This document shows positions 1-8,421 of a stretch of 51,823 nucleotides of DNA, piece after piece (the stretch's first letter is position 1; the number at the start of each line of letters is the position of its first letter). This stretch comes from Roseibium litorale. GTDB lineage: Bacteria; Pseudomonadota; Alphaproteobacteria; Rhizobiales; Stappiaceae. The DNA lies in NCBI RefSeq assembly GCF_014842915.1, contig NZ_JACYXI010000020.1:1-51823 (forward strand), written 5' to 3'. The notes below the pieces were generated by a model. The model saw only the letters and a program-made list of their open reading frames with translations. It was not told the DNA's origin and did not search any database. Both the position numbers and the translations under genes were made by a program.

Positions 1-63
1 GCACATGAGCCCAAAACGAAGAAGGAGAAAGCCAAGAACTTGACCGAACCCACAGACCCGTAA
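1..63 (+). CDS. C-terminal tail of an IS21 gene (probably IstB), partial
   Basis: A lysine-rich 20-residue tail with stop at 61-63. The start is outside the window. It is assigned to IS21 only because it ends 14 bases before the IS21-like terminal repeats. A passenger or host gene tail is possible. Confidence 0.4.
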   Translation, partial: AHEPKTKKEKAKNLTEPTDP

Positions 64-127
64 CATACCTAAAAGGAGGGTCAATTCTCGGTGGAAATGC
101 CGGGTTACTTCTCAATGGAAATCAACA
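1..127 (+). mobile_element. IS21-family element, right end only
   Basis: The first 63 bases read as the last 20 codons of an open frame (ending KNLTEPTDP, stop TAA at 61-63), probably the end of the IstB-like helper ATPase. They are followed at 78-127 by two imperfect tandem copies of a motif of the type TTCTCGGTGGAAAT / TTCTCAATGGAAAT, and the block ends in ATCAACA. IS21 elements carry multiple terminal repeats of this kind and end in TG...CA. The left part and the target duplication lie outside the window, so completeness and activity cannot be judged. Confidence 0.6.
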
Positions 128-506
128 TACACGTTGTCCCGAGTCGCATAGGATGGCCAATTCAGGCCAATAAGTGGCGCAAGCGGCCCTGAAACAAAGA
201 ACCCGCCCATCGGAGACGATCGGGCGGGTTTTCTTTGTGTCTGTCATCAAGGTCTCCTTCAGCGGAACAAAAAAACGGGAAGGAAGGCGCAACACAAACG
301 CCGGTGTTGCCCGGCCCTTGGACGGTGGCGAGGATTCCCGGCGGCATCAGCAAGCCCGTCTCAACGCGTTATTCTCCTTGCGGGTGCTGGGGAAGACTGC
401 TTGCGCTCTGTCTCCTGGCTGACGGCAAACCGGGCGGATCCCGGGACCGTTTCTCCGCTAAAAGGATGCATTGAGGGAGCGATTGGGCGCACGGTATGAT
501 GGCATC
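128..506. other. Non-coding stretch between the IS end and the response regulator gene
   Basis: I see no convincing gene. The frame 129-173 is open into the IS edge and stops with TAA just before the terminator at 193-237. It could be the last codons of a gene cut by the insertion, but 14 codons are too few to prove this. The remainder should hold the promoter of the two-component genes; no clear -35/-10 pair stands out. Confidence 0.5.
193..237. terminator. Rho-independent terminator hairpin, probably bidirectional
   Basis: AACCCGCCC (200-208) pairs with GGGCGGGTT (222-230). The outer flanks ACAAAGA and TCTTTGT pair as well with a short bulge, and T-rich sequence follows on both strands. 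It probably ended the gene that lay upstream before the IS inserted. Confidence 0.75.
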
Positions 507-1142
507 ATGGAAGCGATCCGTATTCTCCTGGCCGATGACCATCCCATTGTGCGCGAGGGCTATCTCCGTCTGCTGGAACGTCAGCCGGGGCTCTCTGTCA
601 TTGCCGAGGCTTGCGATGGCGAGGCGGCGGTGGAGGCGTTCGTTGCCCATGCGCCCGATATCGTCCTGATGGATCTCTCCATGCCGGGCGCTGGCGGTCT
701 GGCTGCGGTGGAGGCCATTCTGGCCCGTGACCCGCGTGCACGGGTCATTGTCGTGTCGATGCATCAGGGGGCGGTCTTTGCGCAAAAGGCCATGGCGGCC
801 GGCGCGCGCGGGTTTGTCTCCAAAAGCAGTCCGCCGGAAGAGCTGATCAGTGTCATCTCGAGGGTCATGTCCGGCCGCCGCGCCTTGTCTTCGGACATGG
901 CGCAGGAGCTGGCCCAGACGTCCCTCGGACAAGGCGATATCGGCGCATTAACCCGGCGGGAGCTGGAGATCCTGCAGCTTCTGGCACGAGGCATGAGCGG
1001 CAGGGCCATCGCGAGAAACCTCGGCCTTTCTGCCAAGACCATTCAGAACAATCTCTCTCTTGTGCGGGCCAAGCTTGAGGCCTCTTGCGACGCCGACCTG
1101 GTGCTGAAGGCGCAGCGGGCCGGCCTGACGCAAGCCGGCTGA
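507..1142 (+). CDS. NarL/FixJ-type response regulator
   Basis: A 211-residue two-component regulator. The receiver domain (about 3-120) has the acidic pair D10-D11 and the phospho-acceptor D56 in DIVLMDLSMPG, with a lysine in the FVSKSS motif. The C-terminal LuxR-type helix-turn-helix begins LTRRELEILQLLARG at about 146 and continues to LSAKTIQNNL. The ATG at 507 is chosen because the receiver fold begins immediately after it (MEAIRILLADDH); an upstream in-frame ATG at 471 adds 12 residues that do not belong to the fold. Its stop TGA overlaps the kinase start by one base, so the pair is translationally coupled. Targets are unknown; the adjacent MoxR/Bat operon is the natural suspect. Confidence 0.9.
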   Translation: MEAIRILLADDHPIVREGYLRLLERQPGLSVIAEACDGEAAVEAFVAHAPDIVLMDLSMPGAGGLAAVEAILARDPRARVIVVSMHQGAVFAQKAMAAGARGFVSKSSPPEELISVISRVMSGRRALSSDMAQELAQTSLGQGDIGALTRRELEILQLLARGMSGRAIARNLGLSAKTIQNNLSLVRAKLEASCDADLVLKAQRAGLTQAG

Positions 1143-2467
1143 TGCGGGGGCTTCTGCCCCAGCTTGTCATGCGGGTGCTCGCTGCCGGGCTGGTCTCGGT
1201 TGTTCTGGGGGCGGCCTGGGTGCTCTGGGTGACCGCAGATGCTGCCCGCGAGGACGCCCGCATCACTGCCGAGCGCGTCGCCGACGCGATTGCGGCAAGG
1301 CCCGATTTCATGGGGCTTGCCTTTGGCGGTGTCGCTCCGGTTCCCGCGTTCCGGGACTGGCAGGACTTTCCGAGGTGGACACTGATCGCTCCCGGCATTT
1401 GCGTCGAGTTCGGGGCTGATGAGCGTCCGGACCACCGCCGCTGCGGCTCCTATGTCGCGGCGGATACCGGGCCTCCACACTGGTTCGCGCTCATTGCTGA
1501 CAGGATCGGGCTGGTTCCGGCGCCTGTCACCCGTCCGGTGCGCACACGCTACGCCACCAACGCCCATGTCACTGCCTTTGCCGATCCGAAAGTCATCGTT
1601 GCCGGTGCTTGGGACCGGACCTCAGACCTGATGCGGATGGCATTGGGGATGGCACTCGGCGGGGCGCTTCTGACCGGTCTTCTGATGGCGCGGCTTCTCT
1701 CCCCATTTCAGGCGATCCTGCGCGGGATCGGGCGCTTGCAAAGCGGTGACTTCTCGGCACGGCAGCCGCGCCAGAAGGTGGCAGAATTTGACCGGCTGAG
1801 CCTTGCGCTCAACGACACGGCAAAGGCCCTGCAGGAAGCGCAGGATGCAAGAACCGAGCTGACCCGCCGGCTCTTCACGGTTCAGGAAAGCGAGCGCCGG
1901 GCTCTGGCGCGCGAGCTGCATGATGAGTTCGGTCAATGCCTGACCGCGGCGCGGGCTCTGGCAACCGCTGTGGCGCAGTCGGGGGAAACCACGGCGCAGG
2001 ATGGTGCGCGGATTGCCGAAATCTCGGGTCAGATGATGAAGAGTCTGCGCGGGGAACTTTCCCGGCTGCGTCCTCCCGATCTGGATGAGCTCGGGCTCGA
2101 CGCGGCCCTGCAGCGCCTCGTGGCCGGCTGGCGGGGCCGGCTGCCAAAGGTGCGTTTCGGTCTGGAGCTCAGTGGCGATCTGGACGCCATCACGGACGAT
2201 CTCGCGCTCAGCCTTTACCGGATCAGCCAGGAATGCCTGACGAACGCGATCCGGCATGGCTCACCGGAAAACGTGACCGTCAGACTGGAGGCCTTGGAGA
2301 GGATTGCCTTGACGGTGTCCGACGATGGCGGTGTCCGCGAGGATCTTTCTGAAAGTGATGGCCATGGTCTTCTCGGCATTCGCGAGCGGGTCAATGCCCT
2401 GGGAGGCAGTTTCACCCTCGCCCCTTTTCAGGATGGCATGCGGGCCAGCGTCCAGCTCCCGCGCTGA
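1142..2467 (+). CDS. Membrane sensor histidine kinase (HisKA_3/NarX-DegS type)
   Basis: A 441-residue inner-membrane kinase paired with the preceding regulator. A first transmembrane helix (about 10-32) is followed by a roughly 120-residue periplasmic region with two cysteines (GICVEF and RRCGSY), a second helix (about 163-183), a HAMP-like linker, the dimerisation/phospho-acceptor motif ESERRALARELHDEFGQCL, and an HATPase domain with SLYRISQECLTNAIRH (N box) and GHGLLGIRERV (G box). The start ATG overlaps the regulator stop (TGATG). The ligand is not recognisable. The two periplasmic cysteines might form a disulfide, which is inference. Confidence 0.9.
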   Translation: MRGLLPQLVMRVLAAGLVSVVLGAAWVLWVTADAAREDARITAERVADAIAARPDFMGLAFGGVAPVPAFRDWQDFPRWTLIAPGICVEFGADERPDHRRCGSYVAADTGPPHWFALIADRIGLVPAPVTRPVRTRYATNAHVTAFADPKVIVAGAWDRTSDLMRMALGMALGGALLTGLLMARLLSPFQAILRGIGRLQSGDFSARQPRQKVAEFDRLSLALNDTAKALQEAQDARTELTRRLFTVQESERRALARELHDEFGQCLTAARALATAVAQSGETTAQDGARIAEISGQMMKSLRGELSRLRPPDLDELGLDAALQRLVAGWRGRLPKVRFGLELSGDLDAITDDLALSLYRISQECLTNAIRHGSPENVTVRLEALERIALTVSDDGGVREDLSESDGHGLLGIRERVNALGGSFTLAPFQDGMRASVQLPR

Positions 2468-2478
2468 TCCGGGATATC

Positions 2479-2497
2479 TTCCCGGTGCTGCCGGGAA
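2479..2497. other. Hairpin between kinase and moxR genes
   Basis: TTCCCGG (2479-2485) and CCGGGAA (2491-2497) form a 7-bp stem with a 5-base loop in the 87-base gap. No T-run follows, so it could be an RNA processing or partial termination site that sets expression of the MoxR block relative to the kinase. Confidence 0.4.
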
Positions 2498-2554
2498 AAC
2501 GTCTCTGGCGCGGCTGAACGGCCTGCGCCATCCTCCAAGGCGGGGAGGAAACGC

Positions 2555-3505
2555 ATGGACGATATGAGTCACCCAATCTCGCGGCTGAAGGCCGAGGTTT
2601 CCGCGGGCCTGATCGGGCATCAGGACATGGTCGAGCGGCTGCTGACCGCCTTGCTGGCCGGTGGCCATGTGCTGATCGAGGGGCCTCCCGGCGTCGCCAA
2701 GACGCGAACGGTCAAGCTTCTGGCTGCCCATCTGCCCGGAAGCCAGGGCCGCATTCAGTGCACGCCCGATCTTCTTCCCTCCGACCTGACCGGCACCCAG
2801 GTCTTCCAGCCGGAGACCGGCAACTTTGCGTTTTTGCCGGGACCGCTTTTTCACTCCCTGGTTCTGGTCGATGAGATCAACCGGGCGCCGCCCAAGGTGC
2901 AGTCGGCCCTGCTGGAGGCAATGGCAGAGCGGCAAGTGACAACGTCGGGCGTCACCCGCCCCCTGCCCGATCCCTTCATGGTCGTTGCCACGCAGAATCC
3001 CATCGAGCATGAGGGAACCTTTCCCTTGCCCGAGGCGCAGATGGACCGTTTCCTGCTGCATCTGTCGCTGGGCCTGCCGGAGGCCGAACAGGAGCGCAAG
3101 ATCCTTGATCTGGTCGAGGCAGAGGATATCGCACGGGTGGTGACACCGGCTCTGCCGATGACGTCCGGGGAATTGCAGGCCGCGCAGGCGGAGGCCGCCC
3201 GGGTACATCTCTCCCCGGCGCTGAAGGATTTCATCGTGCGCCTGGTCATGGCAACCCGCCCGGGCGGAGCTGTCGCCGAATGGGTCGAGCATCCAGTGTC
3301 GCCGCGTGGCACTCTGGCGCTGGCGGCATCCGTACGCGCCAGAGCCTGGCTCCATGGCCGCGACTACGGTTTGCCGGAGGATGCGCAGGCGCTGGCTCCG
3401 GATGTTCTGGCCCACCGTCTCATCCCGAGCTGGGCCGCGGTCAGCGAGGGCCGCACCGGCCGCAGTCTGGTCGGCGATATCATGCGGCAGGTCGAGCCAT
3501 GGTGA
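2555..3505 (+). CDS. MoxR-family AAA+ ATPase
   Basis: A 316-residue MoxR chaperone-type ATPase. It has Walker A (GPPGVAKT, about 45-52), Walker B followed by the family motif (LVLVDEINRAPPK, about 107-119), a sensor-1 stretch (VVATQNPIEHEGTFPLPEAQ) and the C-terminal lid domain. MoxR proteins usually work with VWA-domain partners to insert metals or mature enzymes and envelope complexes, and those partners are encoded just downstream. The ATG at 2555 has a GGAGG six bases upstream. The stop overlaps the next gene by 7 bases. It is the first gene of the coupled Bat-like block. Confidence 0.93.
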   Translation: MDDMSHPISRLKAEVSAGLIGHQDMVERLLTALLAGGHVLIEGPPGVAKTRTVKLLAAHLPGSQGRIQCTPDLLPSDLTGTQVFQPETGNFAFLPGPLFHSLVLVDEINRAPPKVQSALLEAMAERQVTTSGVTRPLPDPFMVVATQNPIEHEGTFPLPEAQMDRFLLHLSLGLPEAEQERKILDLVEAEDIARVVTPALPMTSGELQAAQAEAARVHLSPALKDFIVRLVMATRPGGAVAEWVEHPVSPRGTLALAASVRARAWLHGRDYGLPEDAQALAPDVLAHRLIPSWAAVSEGRTGRSLVGDIMRQVEPW

Positions 3506-4338
3506 GTGCCGTTTTGGACCACCCCGGCATCCGGTTCAGCGCGGGCGATTTGCTGGCCCTGCGCCAGCCGGAAAATGCGCGGGAAAGGCACCGCCCGGCA
3601 ACACGCCGCCCCGGCGCCGTTCCGGCCAAATTGCCGGGCTCGGGGATGGATCTGCGCGAGATACGGGCCTATTTTGAAGGCGATGACACCCGCCGGATCG
3701 ACCCGGCGGCGACTGCCCGCACCGGGCGTCCGCATGTTCGGAGTTTCCATGAGGACAGAGACAATACGGCGCTTCTGATTGCCGATTTCAGGCCCGCAAT
3801 GCTTTGGGGAACTTCCTCATCCCTGCGCTCCGTCCGGGCAGCACGGCTTCTGGCCCGCCGCGGCTGGGACGCTATCGATCAGGGCGCTTCTGTTGGCGTT
3901 CTGGCAATGACGTCCTCTGGCATATCCTCCCTTCCGGCCCGCGGCGGGGTACGGCAGATGAGCGCCATCGCGCAGTTGCTGGCACATGAACATGACAAGG
4001 CACTGGAAAGGCGCGAGGGATCCTGCCCCCTGTCCGCCGCGCTTGTCCATGCCGGAAAGCTGGCACCCGCGGGTGCCAGGGTTTGGCTCGCGACCGGCAC
4101 GCAAGGCATTGCGGAGGAAGACGAAGCGGCGCTCAGGCGCCTATCCCGCCGCAGACAGGTGATCCTCTTGTGCCCGCTCGATCTGGCCGAGACAGCTCCC
4201 CCTTCGCGGGCTTTGCCGGTCCAATGCGGACCCTCGCGCCGGTTTGCCCGGCTGCGTCCGCTTGAAACCGCGCCGCTGGAGGCGCGGATGCGGGCCTTGA
4301 ACGTGACATTGGAGGCTCTTGAAGATGACGCAGGCTGA
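3499..4338 (+). CDS. DUF58-family protein of the MoxR/Bat cluster
   Basis: A 279-residue protein with the DUF58 hallmark: DLREIRAYFEGDDTRRID followed by TARTGRPHVR (roughly residues 51-80). A VWA-like C-terminal half follows, with LIADFRPAMLWGTSS where the metal-site loop would be. DUF58 proteins are regular partners of MoxR ATPases. The start ATG lies inside the end of moxR, and the end overlaps the next gene by 14 bases. No transmembrane helix is evident, so it is probably cytoplasmic. Its exact client is unknown. Confidence 0.85.
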   Translation: MVSAVLDHPGIRFSAGDLLALRQPENARERHRPATRRPGAVPAKLPGSGMDLREIRAYFEGDDTRRIDPAATARTGRPHVRSFHEDRDNTALLIADFRPAMLWGTSSSLRSVRAARLLARRGWDAIDQGASVGVLAMTSSGISSLPARGGVRQMSAIAQLLAHEHDKALERREGSCPLSAALVHAGKLAPAGARVWLATGTQGIAEEDEAALRRLSRRRQVILLCPLDLAETAPPSRALPVQCGPSRRFARLRPLETAPLEARMRALNVTLEALEDDAG

Positions 4339-4726
4339 CTTGATCGCAGCCTTGCCTGAAGGGAGGCTGCCACCTGAACTGATGACGCTGCACGCCGCCG
4401 ATCTGCTGGCTTTGTTCGGTCTGGGTCTGATCTTTTCCGCCGTCATGTCACTTCTCTTCATGCCCTTCCTGGCCCGGCGTCCGTCCAGAAAGTCGATGAT
4501 CCGGCAGACCCGTGGCCTTCCTCCTGAAGAGCGCCTGCTGGCGATTGCCCGGATTCTCGGACATTTGCCGGAGGGACTCCGCCCAGCCGCCTATGGTCTT
4601 GAGCCCCTTCCGGGAGATGATGTCATTGAGCGTGAGGCCCTCAAAGCCACCAGCGTGTTCAAAGCAGCCAAGGTTTCCCGTGCTGCCAGGGTGCCGCGCC
4701 AAGCGGCCCGGGCGGCTGCCTCATGA
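4325..4726 (+). CDS. DUF4381-like small membrane protein
   Basis: A 133-residue protein with one transmembrane helix (about 24-48, LLALFGLGLIFSAVMSLLFM) followed by a basic cytoplasmic tail. A short membrane protein of this kind sits between DUF58 and the first VWA gene in many MoxR/Bat clusters and is usually labelled DUF4381. The ATG at 4325 is preferred over a TTG two codons upstream. It overlaps the DUF58 gene by 14 bases and the next gene by ATGA. The family call rests mainly on position and topology. Confidence 0.65.
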   Translation: MTQADLIAALPEGRLPPELMTLHAADLLALFGLGLIFSAVMSLLFMPFLARRPSRKSMIRQTRGLPPEERLLAIARILGHLPEGLRPAAYGLEPLPGDDVIEREALKATSVFKAAKVSRAARVPRQAARAAAS

Positions 4727-5664
4727 GCTTCGCCTTTCCCGCCGCATTGCTGCTGTTGCCCCTGCCCTGGCTGGTCTGCAGGTTTTTGACGAGAACCGGC
4801 GTCCCCGGTGCTGCGCTGAACGTGCCGCAAAGCATTTTCACTCAGGCAGATCCCTCAGACGATCAAGGGGATCGCAGCGGCAGACTGCTGCTGATCCTGG
4901 CGTGGAGCTCTCTTGTCATCGCGCTGGCCGGGCCACGCATTTCCCAGAAGACGGATCTCCTGCCGTTCTCTGGACGGGAGATCATGCTGATCCTCGATCT
5001 CTCCGGCAGCATGGTCAAGGAAGACTTCGTGCTCGACGGCAAGCCGTTATCGCGGCTGGACGCCGTCAAGAAAGTTGCCTCCGGCTTCGTCGCAGCCCGC
5101 AGGGGGGACCGGATCGGTCTCGTGATCTTCGGGGAGCGCCCCTATGTCGCGCAGCCCGCGACCTTTGACGTTGCGTCAGTCGCCCGGTCCATCGAAACGG
5201 CGCAGATCGGGATCTCCGGCCGGGCCACAGCCATTGCGGATGGCCTGGGACTTGCCGTCAACAGGCTGAAGGACAGCACTGCAACCACCAAGGTTGCGGT
5301 GCTTCTGTCCGATGGGGTCGACACATCCGGCAAGGTGCGGGCCACTGATGTTGCGCGGCTGGCCGTGCAGCACGGCATCCGGGTTCACACCATTGCGCTC
5401 GGTCCGGAGGACCTTGAAACCCAGCCCCATTCCCGCGATGCCGTGGACGCTGCGGCACTCAGAGCCATGGCCGGGACCGGTGGCGGCACCAGTTTCCGCA
5501 TCCGGACGATGGCTGACCTTCAGGACATGGCCGCCACGCTGGACACGCTGGAACCAAGTCCGATGAGCCGCCCGCCCCTGCACTATTGGCGGTCCTTGTG
5601 GATGTGGCCTGCGGGTGTTTCCTTCGTCCTGGTGGTTCTCTTCACCATGAGGAGGCCCGCATGA
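4723..5664 (+). CDS. BatA-like VWA-domain membrane protein
   Basis: A 313-residue protein with two N-terminal hydrophobic segments (residues about 3-20 and 55-72), a von Willebrand factor A domain and a C-terminal helix (about 288-308). The metal-ion-dependent adhesion site is intact: DLSGSMV (DxSxS) at about 90, a threonine in the GRATAIADGLG loop, and the aspartate in VLLSDGVDTSG. The ATGA overlap with the preceding gene indicates coupling. It is likely an inner-membrane partner of the MoxR ATPase. Confidence 0.88.
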   Translation: MSFAFPAALLLLPLPWLVCRFLTRTGVPGAALNVPQSIFTQADPSDDQGDRSGRLLLILAWSSLVIALAGPRISQKTDLLPFSGREIMLILDLSGSMVKEDFVLDGKPLSRLDAVKKVASGFVAARRGDRIGLVIFGERPYVAQPATFDVASVARSIETAQIGISGRATAIADGLGLAVNRLKDSTATTKVAVLLSDGVDTSGKVRATDVARLAVQHGIRVHTIALGPEDLETQPHSRDAVDAAALRAMAGTGGGTSFRIRTMADLQDMAATLDTLEPSPMSRPPLHYWRSLWMWPAGVSFVLVVLFTMRRPA

Positions 5665-6551
5665 CGGACATAGTCCTGCTGCGGCCTTGGTGGCTGGCCG
5701 CTCTGCCGCTTCTCCTCCTGCTGGGACTGTGGTCCTGGCGGCGCGGTCCCCATGCGGGAGCGTGGCGGCAGGTCATGCCGGCCCCGATGCTGGCGGCCAT
5801 GCAGGAACTCGGACATCTGCAGGCCGGAAAAAGGCAAGCCGGATTGTCCTGTCTTCTGGCGGCAGCCACGCTGGCCGCTGGTCTTGCCGGGCCGGCCGTG
5901 CCCCGTGGCGATGCGCCCGTTCTGGCCGGAAGCGGCGCTGTTCTGATTGCCATGGACATGTCTCGCTCTGTCGCGGGAAGCCCGGCCCTGAACGATGCCC
6001 AGACTGCCGCGGCTCAGATTTTGACGACCGTCAATGGGCGTGCGGTTGGCCTTATCCTTTACAATGGAGAGGCCTATGACATTGCGGCGCCAACCTCCGA
6101 CCCGTCCACGCTCGAAACCCAGATCGCGGTGCTTGGCCCGGAAACCATGCCGGGAGACGGCAGCCGCCCGGCGGCGGCACTCGCTCTTGCCCGGCAAATG
6201 CTTTCGCAAGTCCCGGATGGGGACCTGATCCTGATCACCGACGGCGGCGGGATCGGCGCCGCTGCGGTCACCGAAGCCGAGCGGCTCACCAGCAGCGGCA
6301 TCCGCCTGTCGGTGCTGGCCCTTTCAGATGCAGCAGGCCCGGCCGTTCCCCCAGAGGTCTTTGACAAGCTTCCGAATATCTCCGCACTCGCGCCCGCCCG
6401 TAGCCCCGGACCAGTGCTGCGGCTAATATCAACCGCGGATTCCTGGCGTGGGGACCAGACAATCGCATCCCTGCGGTTCCTGGACCTCGGGCCCTTCGTC
6501 GCCATCCTCTCGCTGTTTCCCCTGCTCGGCCTGTTCCGGAGGACGATATGA
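5661..6551 (+). CDS. BatB-like VWA-domain membrane protein
   Basis: A 296-residue second VWA protein. Two N-terminal transmembrane segments (about 6-24 and 54-72) precede a VWA domain whose adhesion site reads DMSRSVAG (about 96) with ILITDGGG further on. A C-terminal helix (PFVAILSLFPLLGLF) ends the chain. The two VWA genes are probably ancient paralogues, as in Bacteroides batA/batB. The ATG at 5661 overlaps the stop of the previous gene (ATGA), which excludes the upstream extension of the frame. Confidence 0.87.
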   Translation: MTDIVLLRPWWLAALPLLLLLGLWSWRRGPHAGAWRQVMPAPMLAAMQELGHLQAGKRQAGLSCLLAAATLAAGLAGPAVPRGDAPVLAGSGAVLIAMDMSRSVAGSPALNDAQTAAAQILTTVNGRAVGLILYNGEAYDIAAPTSDPSTLETQIAVLGPETMPGDGSRPAAALALARQMLSQVPDGDLILITDGGGIGAAAVTEAERLTSSGIRLSVLALSDAAGPAVPPEVFDKLPNISALAPARSPGPVLRLISTADSWRGDQTIASLRFLDLGPFVAILSLFPLLGLFRRTI

Positions 6552-7165
6552 AGCGCCTGGTGATTGGCTTTGTAATCGGCATCGCCTGCGTTGCCCTCTC
6601 CGGTCCCGCAGCCTGGGGACGTCTGACGTTCTGGTCCGGACTTCCAGATGCCAGCCTTCTTCTGGACACCAATGCGGCCAAGGGGCTGGCGCTCTACAGG
6701 GATGGTGAGTTTGAAGCCGCGGACCAGCTTCTGGCGGACGCCGGGCGCAGCCAGACATTCAACCGGGCACTGACACTGGCCGCAACGGATAACTATGCGC
6801 TGTCAAAAGCCTATTTCGACGCCGTCCTGTTTGCCAATCCAGCTGATGAGGAGGCCAGGCGCCTGCGGGATCTTGTCGGCGCGATGGCGCCGAAGACACG
6901 CGGGGACAGTGTTGCTCCGGGACGCCTGGCTGGGCGTGGAGGTCTTTCCTCTGGGCAAGAGCAGAAACCCCAATGGGGCTGGCCAGGAACACCGGACCCC
7001 GAGTGGCAGCGCAAGGTGACGGCGCGGGGCTTTGCCGCATCCGAGGAATGGCTCGACACTCTCCCGGACGATCCGGGCGAGTTCCTGCGTCTGCGCCTTG
7101 AAAAGGAATATGAACGCCGCGCGGGTCTCGGCCTGATACGGCCAGGTGAAGGAGACATATGGTGA
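6548..7165 (+). CDS. BatC-like periplasmic TPR protein
   Basis: A 205-residue protein with an N-terminal signal or anchor (about 1-24) and a helical repeat region. KGLALYRDGEFEAADQLL and the following stretch up to YFDAVLFANPADEEAR look like two TPR units (about 40-110). The C-terminal half is charged and ends EFLRLRLEKEYERRAG, a phrase also seen in BatB/BatC proteins. ATGA overlap upstream, 7-base overlap downstream. It is likely a protein-protein adaptor for the VWA pair. Confidence 0.75.
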   Translation: MKRLVIGFVIGIACVALSGPAAWGRLTFWSGLPDASLLLDTNAAKGLALYRDGEFEAADQLLADAGRSQTFNRALTLAATDNYALSKAYFDAVLFANPADEEARRLRDLVGAMAPKTRGDSVAPGRLAGRGGLSSGQEQKPQWGWPGTPDPEWQRKVTARGFAASEEWLDTLPDDPGEFLRLRLEKEYERRAGLGLIRPGEGDIW

Positions 7166-8352
7166 TCCGTCTCGCACTCCTGTTCTTCTTGATAATCGTC
7201 GGCTGTGCGCGGGCGGAAACCCTGCGTGTGCTCGTACCGGACAGCCATCCTGTCGCAGGGGAAATGGTCGGGGTGACCATTCGCGGCGAATACACGCAGA
7301 GGATTGCCCTGGAGACGCTGACATTTCCCGGTTCCGATGACTATGACTGGGTGCAGCTTGCCCGGGACAGCTGGCGTGACGAACGGGTCGACGGACGCAC
7401 CATGAAGGTGTTCGAACGGCGTATCGCCCTGTTTCCGCGCAGCTCTGGCACCCTTACGGTCGGACCGCTCGTGCATCACCTGACGATCGCCGGGCGGAAC
7501 GGTGGGCGTGAGGTTCTGGATGTGAGGGCCGAGCCGGTGACGATCCAGGTGGCGCCTTTTCCTGCCGCAAGCGCCCCACTGGCAGCCCGGATGCTGACCG
7601 TCGAGGATCAGCTCTCCGTACCGCCAGGCGAGCTCCGCGATGGCGAAACCCTGATCCGTCGCGTCACCCTGCGTGCTGCCGGTACATTGGCGCATTTCAT
7701 GCCACCGCGCCCGGAGATCCGGCAGCCCTGGCTCGTCAGCTTCACCGCGCCGGAAGCGCGCGGGACGAAGCTGGCGCCAGAAGGCCCGGTGACGACCGTC
7801 ATCTGGGAATGGCACCTGCACCCGAAAACAGGAGAGCCTGGCGTTCTGCCGCCGGTTGCCATTCCCTGGTTCGACACGGTGTCCCGGCAGATGAAAACAG
7901 CCGAAATCCCGGCGATCCCCTTTGGCTATGCCAGTTTCGCGGCAAACCGGACCGGCTCCGGCGAGTTCCCGGCATCTGAGGTTGCCACGGCAGCCGGTGT
8001 CTTCTCGGCAGGACTGGTGACAGGGCTTCTGGCCATCTTTTCCGCCGCGACCCTGCGCCGGGGCCGGGAACTGAAGCAGGTCCTGAAACGCTCATTGCTA
8101 CTCGATCCGTCCCGGAAAGCCCTGAGAGCCGCCGCCAGACAAGATGACCTGATGGCCCTGCGGTCCGCAACTGAGGACTATCTTTTACGACGGCGGACAC
8201 TGGGCCTGCCGGTCGCGGAAGGCGCAACAGCCGACCTCGACCGCGCGATCTACGCGGCCCATCCCGGATCGCAGCCCTTCGATCCCGGCTCGTTCGTGCG
8301 GGACCTTTTGCGGAGGAAGAGGAGAAGATCCAGTAAGCAGACGATCAGCTGA
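7159..8352 (+). CDS. BatD-like exported protein with C-terminal membrane anchor
   Basis: A 397-residue protein with a signal peptide (about 1-19, LALLFFLIIVGCARAET). A long beta-rich periplasmic region follows, including LRVLVPDSHPVAGEMVGVTIRGEY and a second repeat around DGETLIRRVTLRAAGTLAHF. There is one transmembrane helix (about 282-302) and a basic cytoplasmic tail. This architecture and the last position in the operon fit BatD. It overlaps the previous gene by 7 bases. The tail after the helix, with repeated RRR/KRRR runs, could bind the cytoplasmic MoxR/DUF58 partners, which is inference. Confidence 0.8.
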   Translation: MVIRLALLFFLIIVGCARAETLRVLVPDSHPVAGEMVGVTIRGEYTQRIALETLTFPGSDDYDWVQLARDSWRDERVDGRTMKVFERRIALFPRSSGTLTVGPLVHHLTIAGRNGGREVLDVRAEPVTIQVAPFPAASAPLAARMLTVEDQLSVPPGELRDGETLIRRVTLRAAGTLAHFMPPRPEIRQPWLVSFTAPEARGTKLAPEGPVTTVIWEWHLHPKTGEPGVLPPVAIPWFDTVSRQMKTAEIPAIPFGYASFAANRTGSGEFPASEVATAAGVFSAGLVTGLLAIFSAATLRRGRELKQVLKRSLLLDPSRKALRAAARQDDLMALRSATEDYLLRRRTLGLPVAEGATADLDRAIYAAHPGSQPFDPGSFVRDLLRRKRRRSSKQTIS

Positions 8353-8421
8353 CCTATTGCGGACATCAGAGGCCGCATTCGTTCATAAAGACATCAAGAC
8401 CTTGCCTCCCCATTTTCCGGC

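Noticed and set aside
471..506. Earlier ATG for the response regulator
   Set aside because: It adds 12 residues unlike receiver domains, and the fold starts directly at the ATG at 507.
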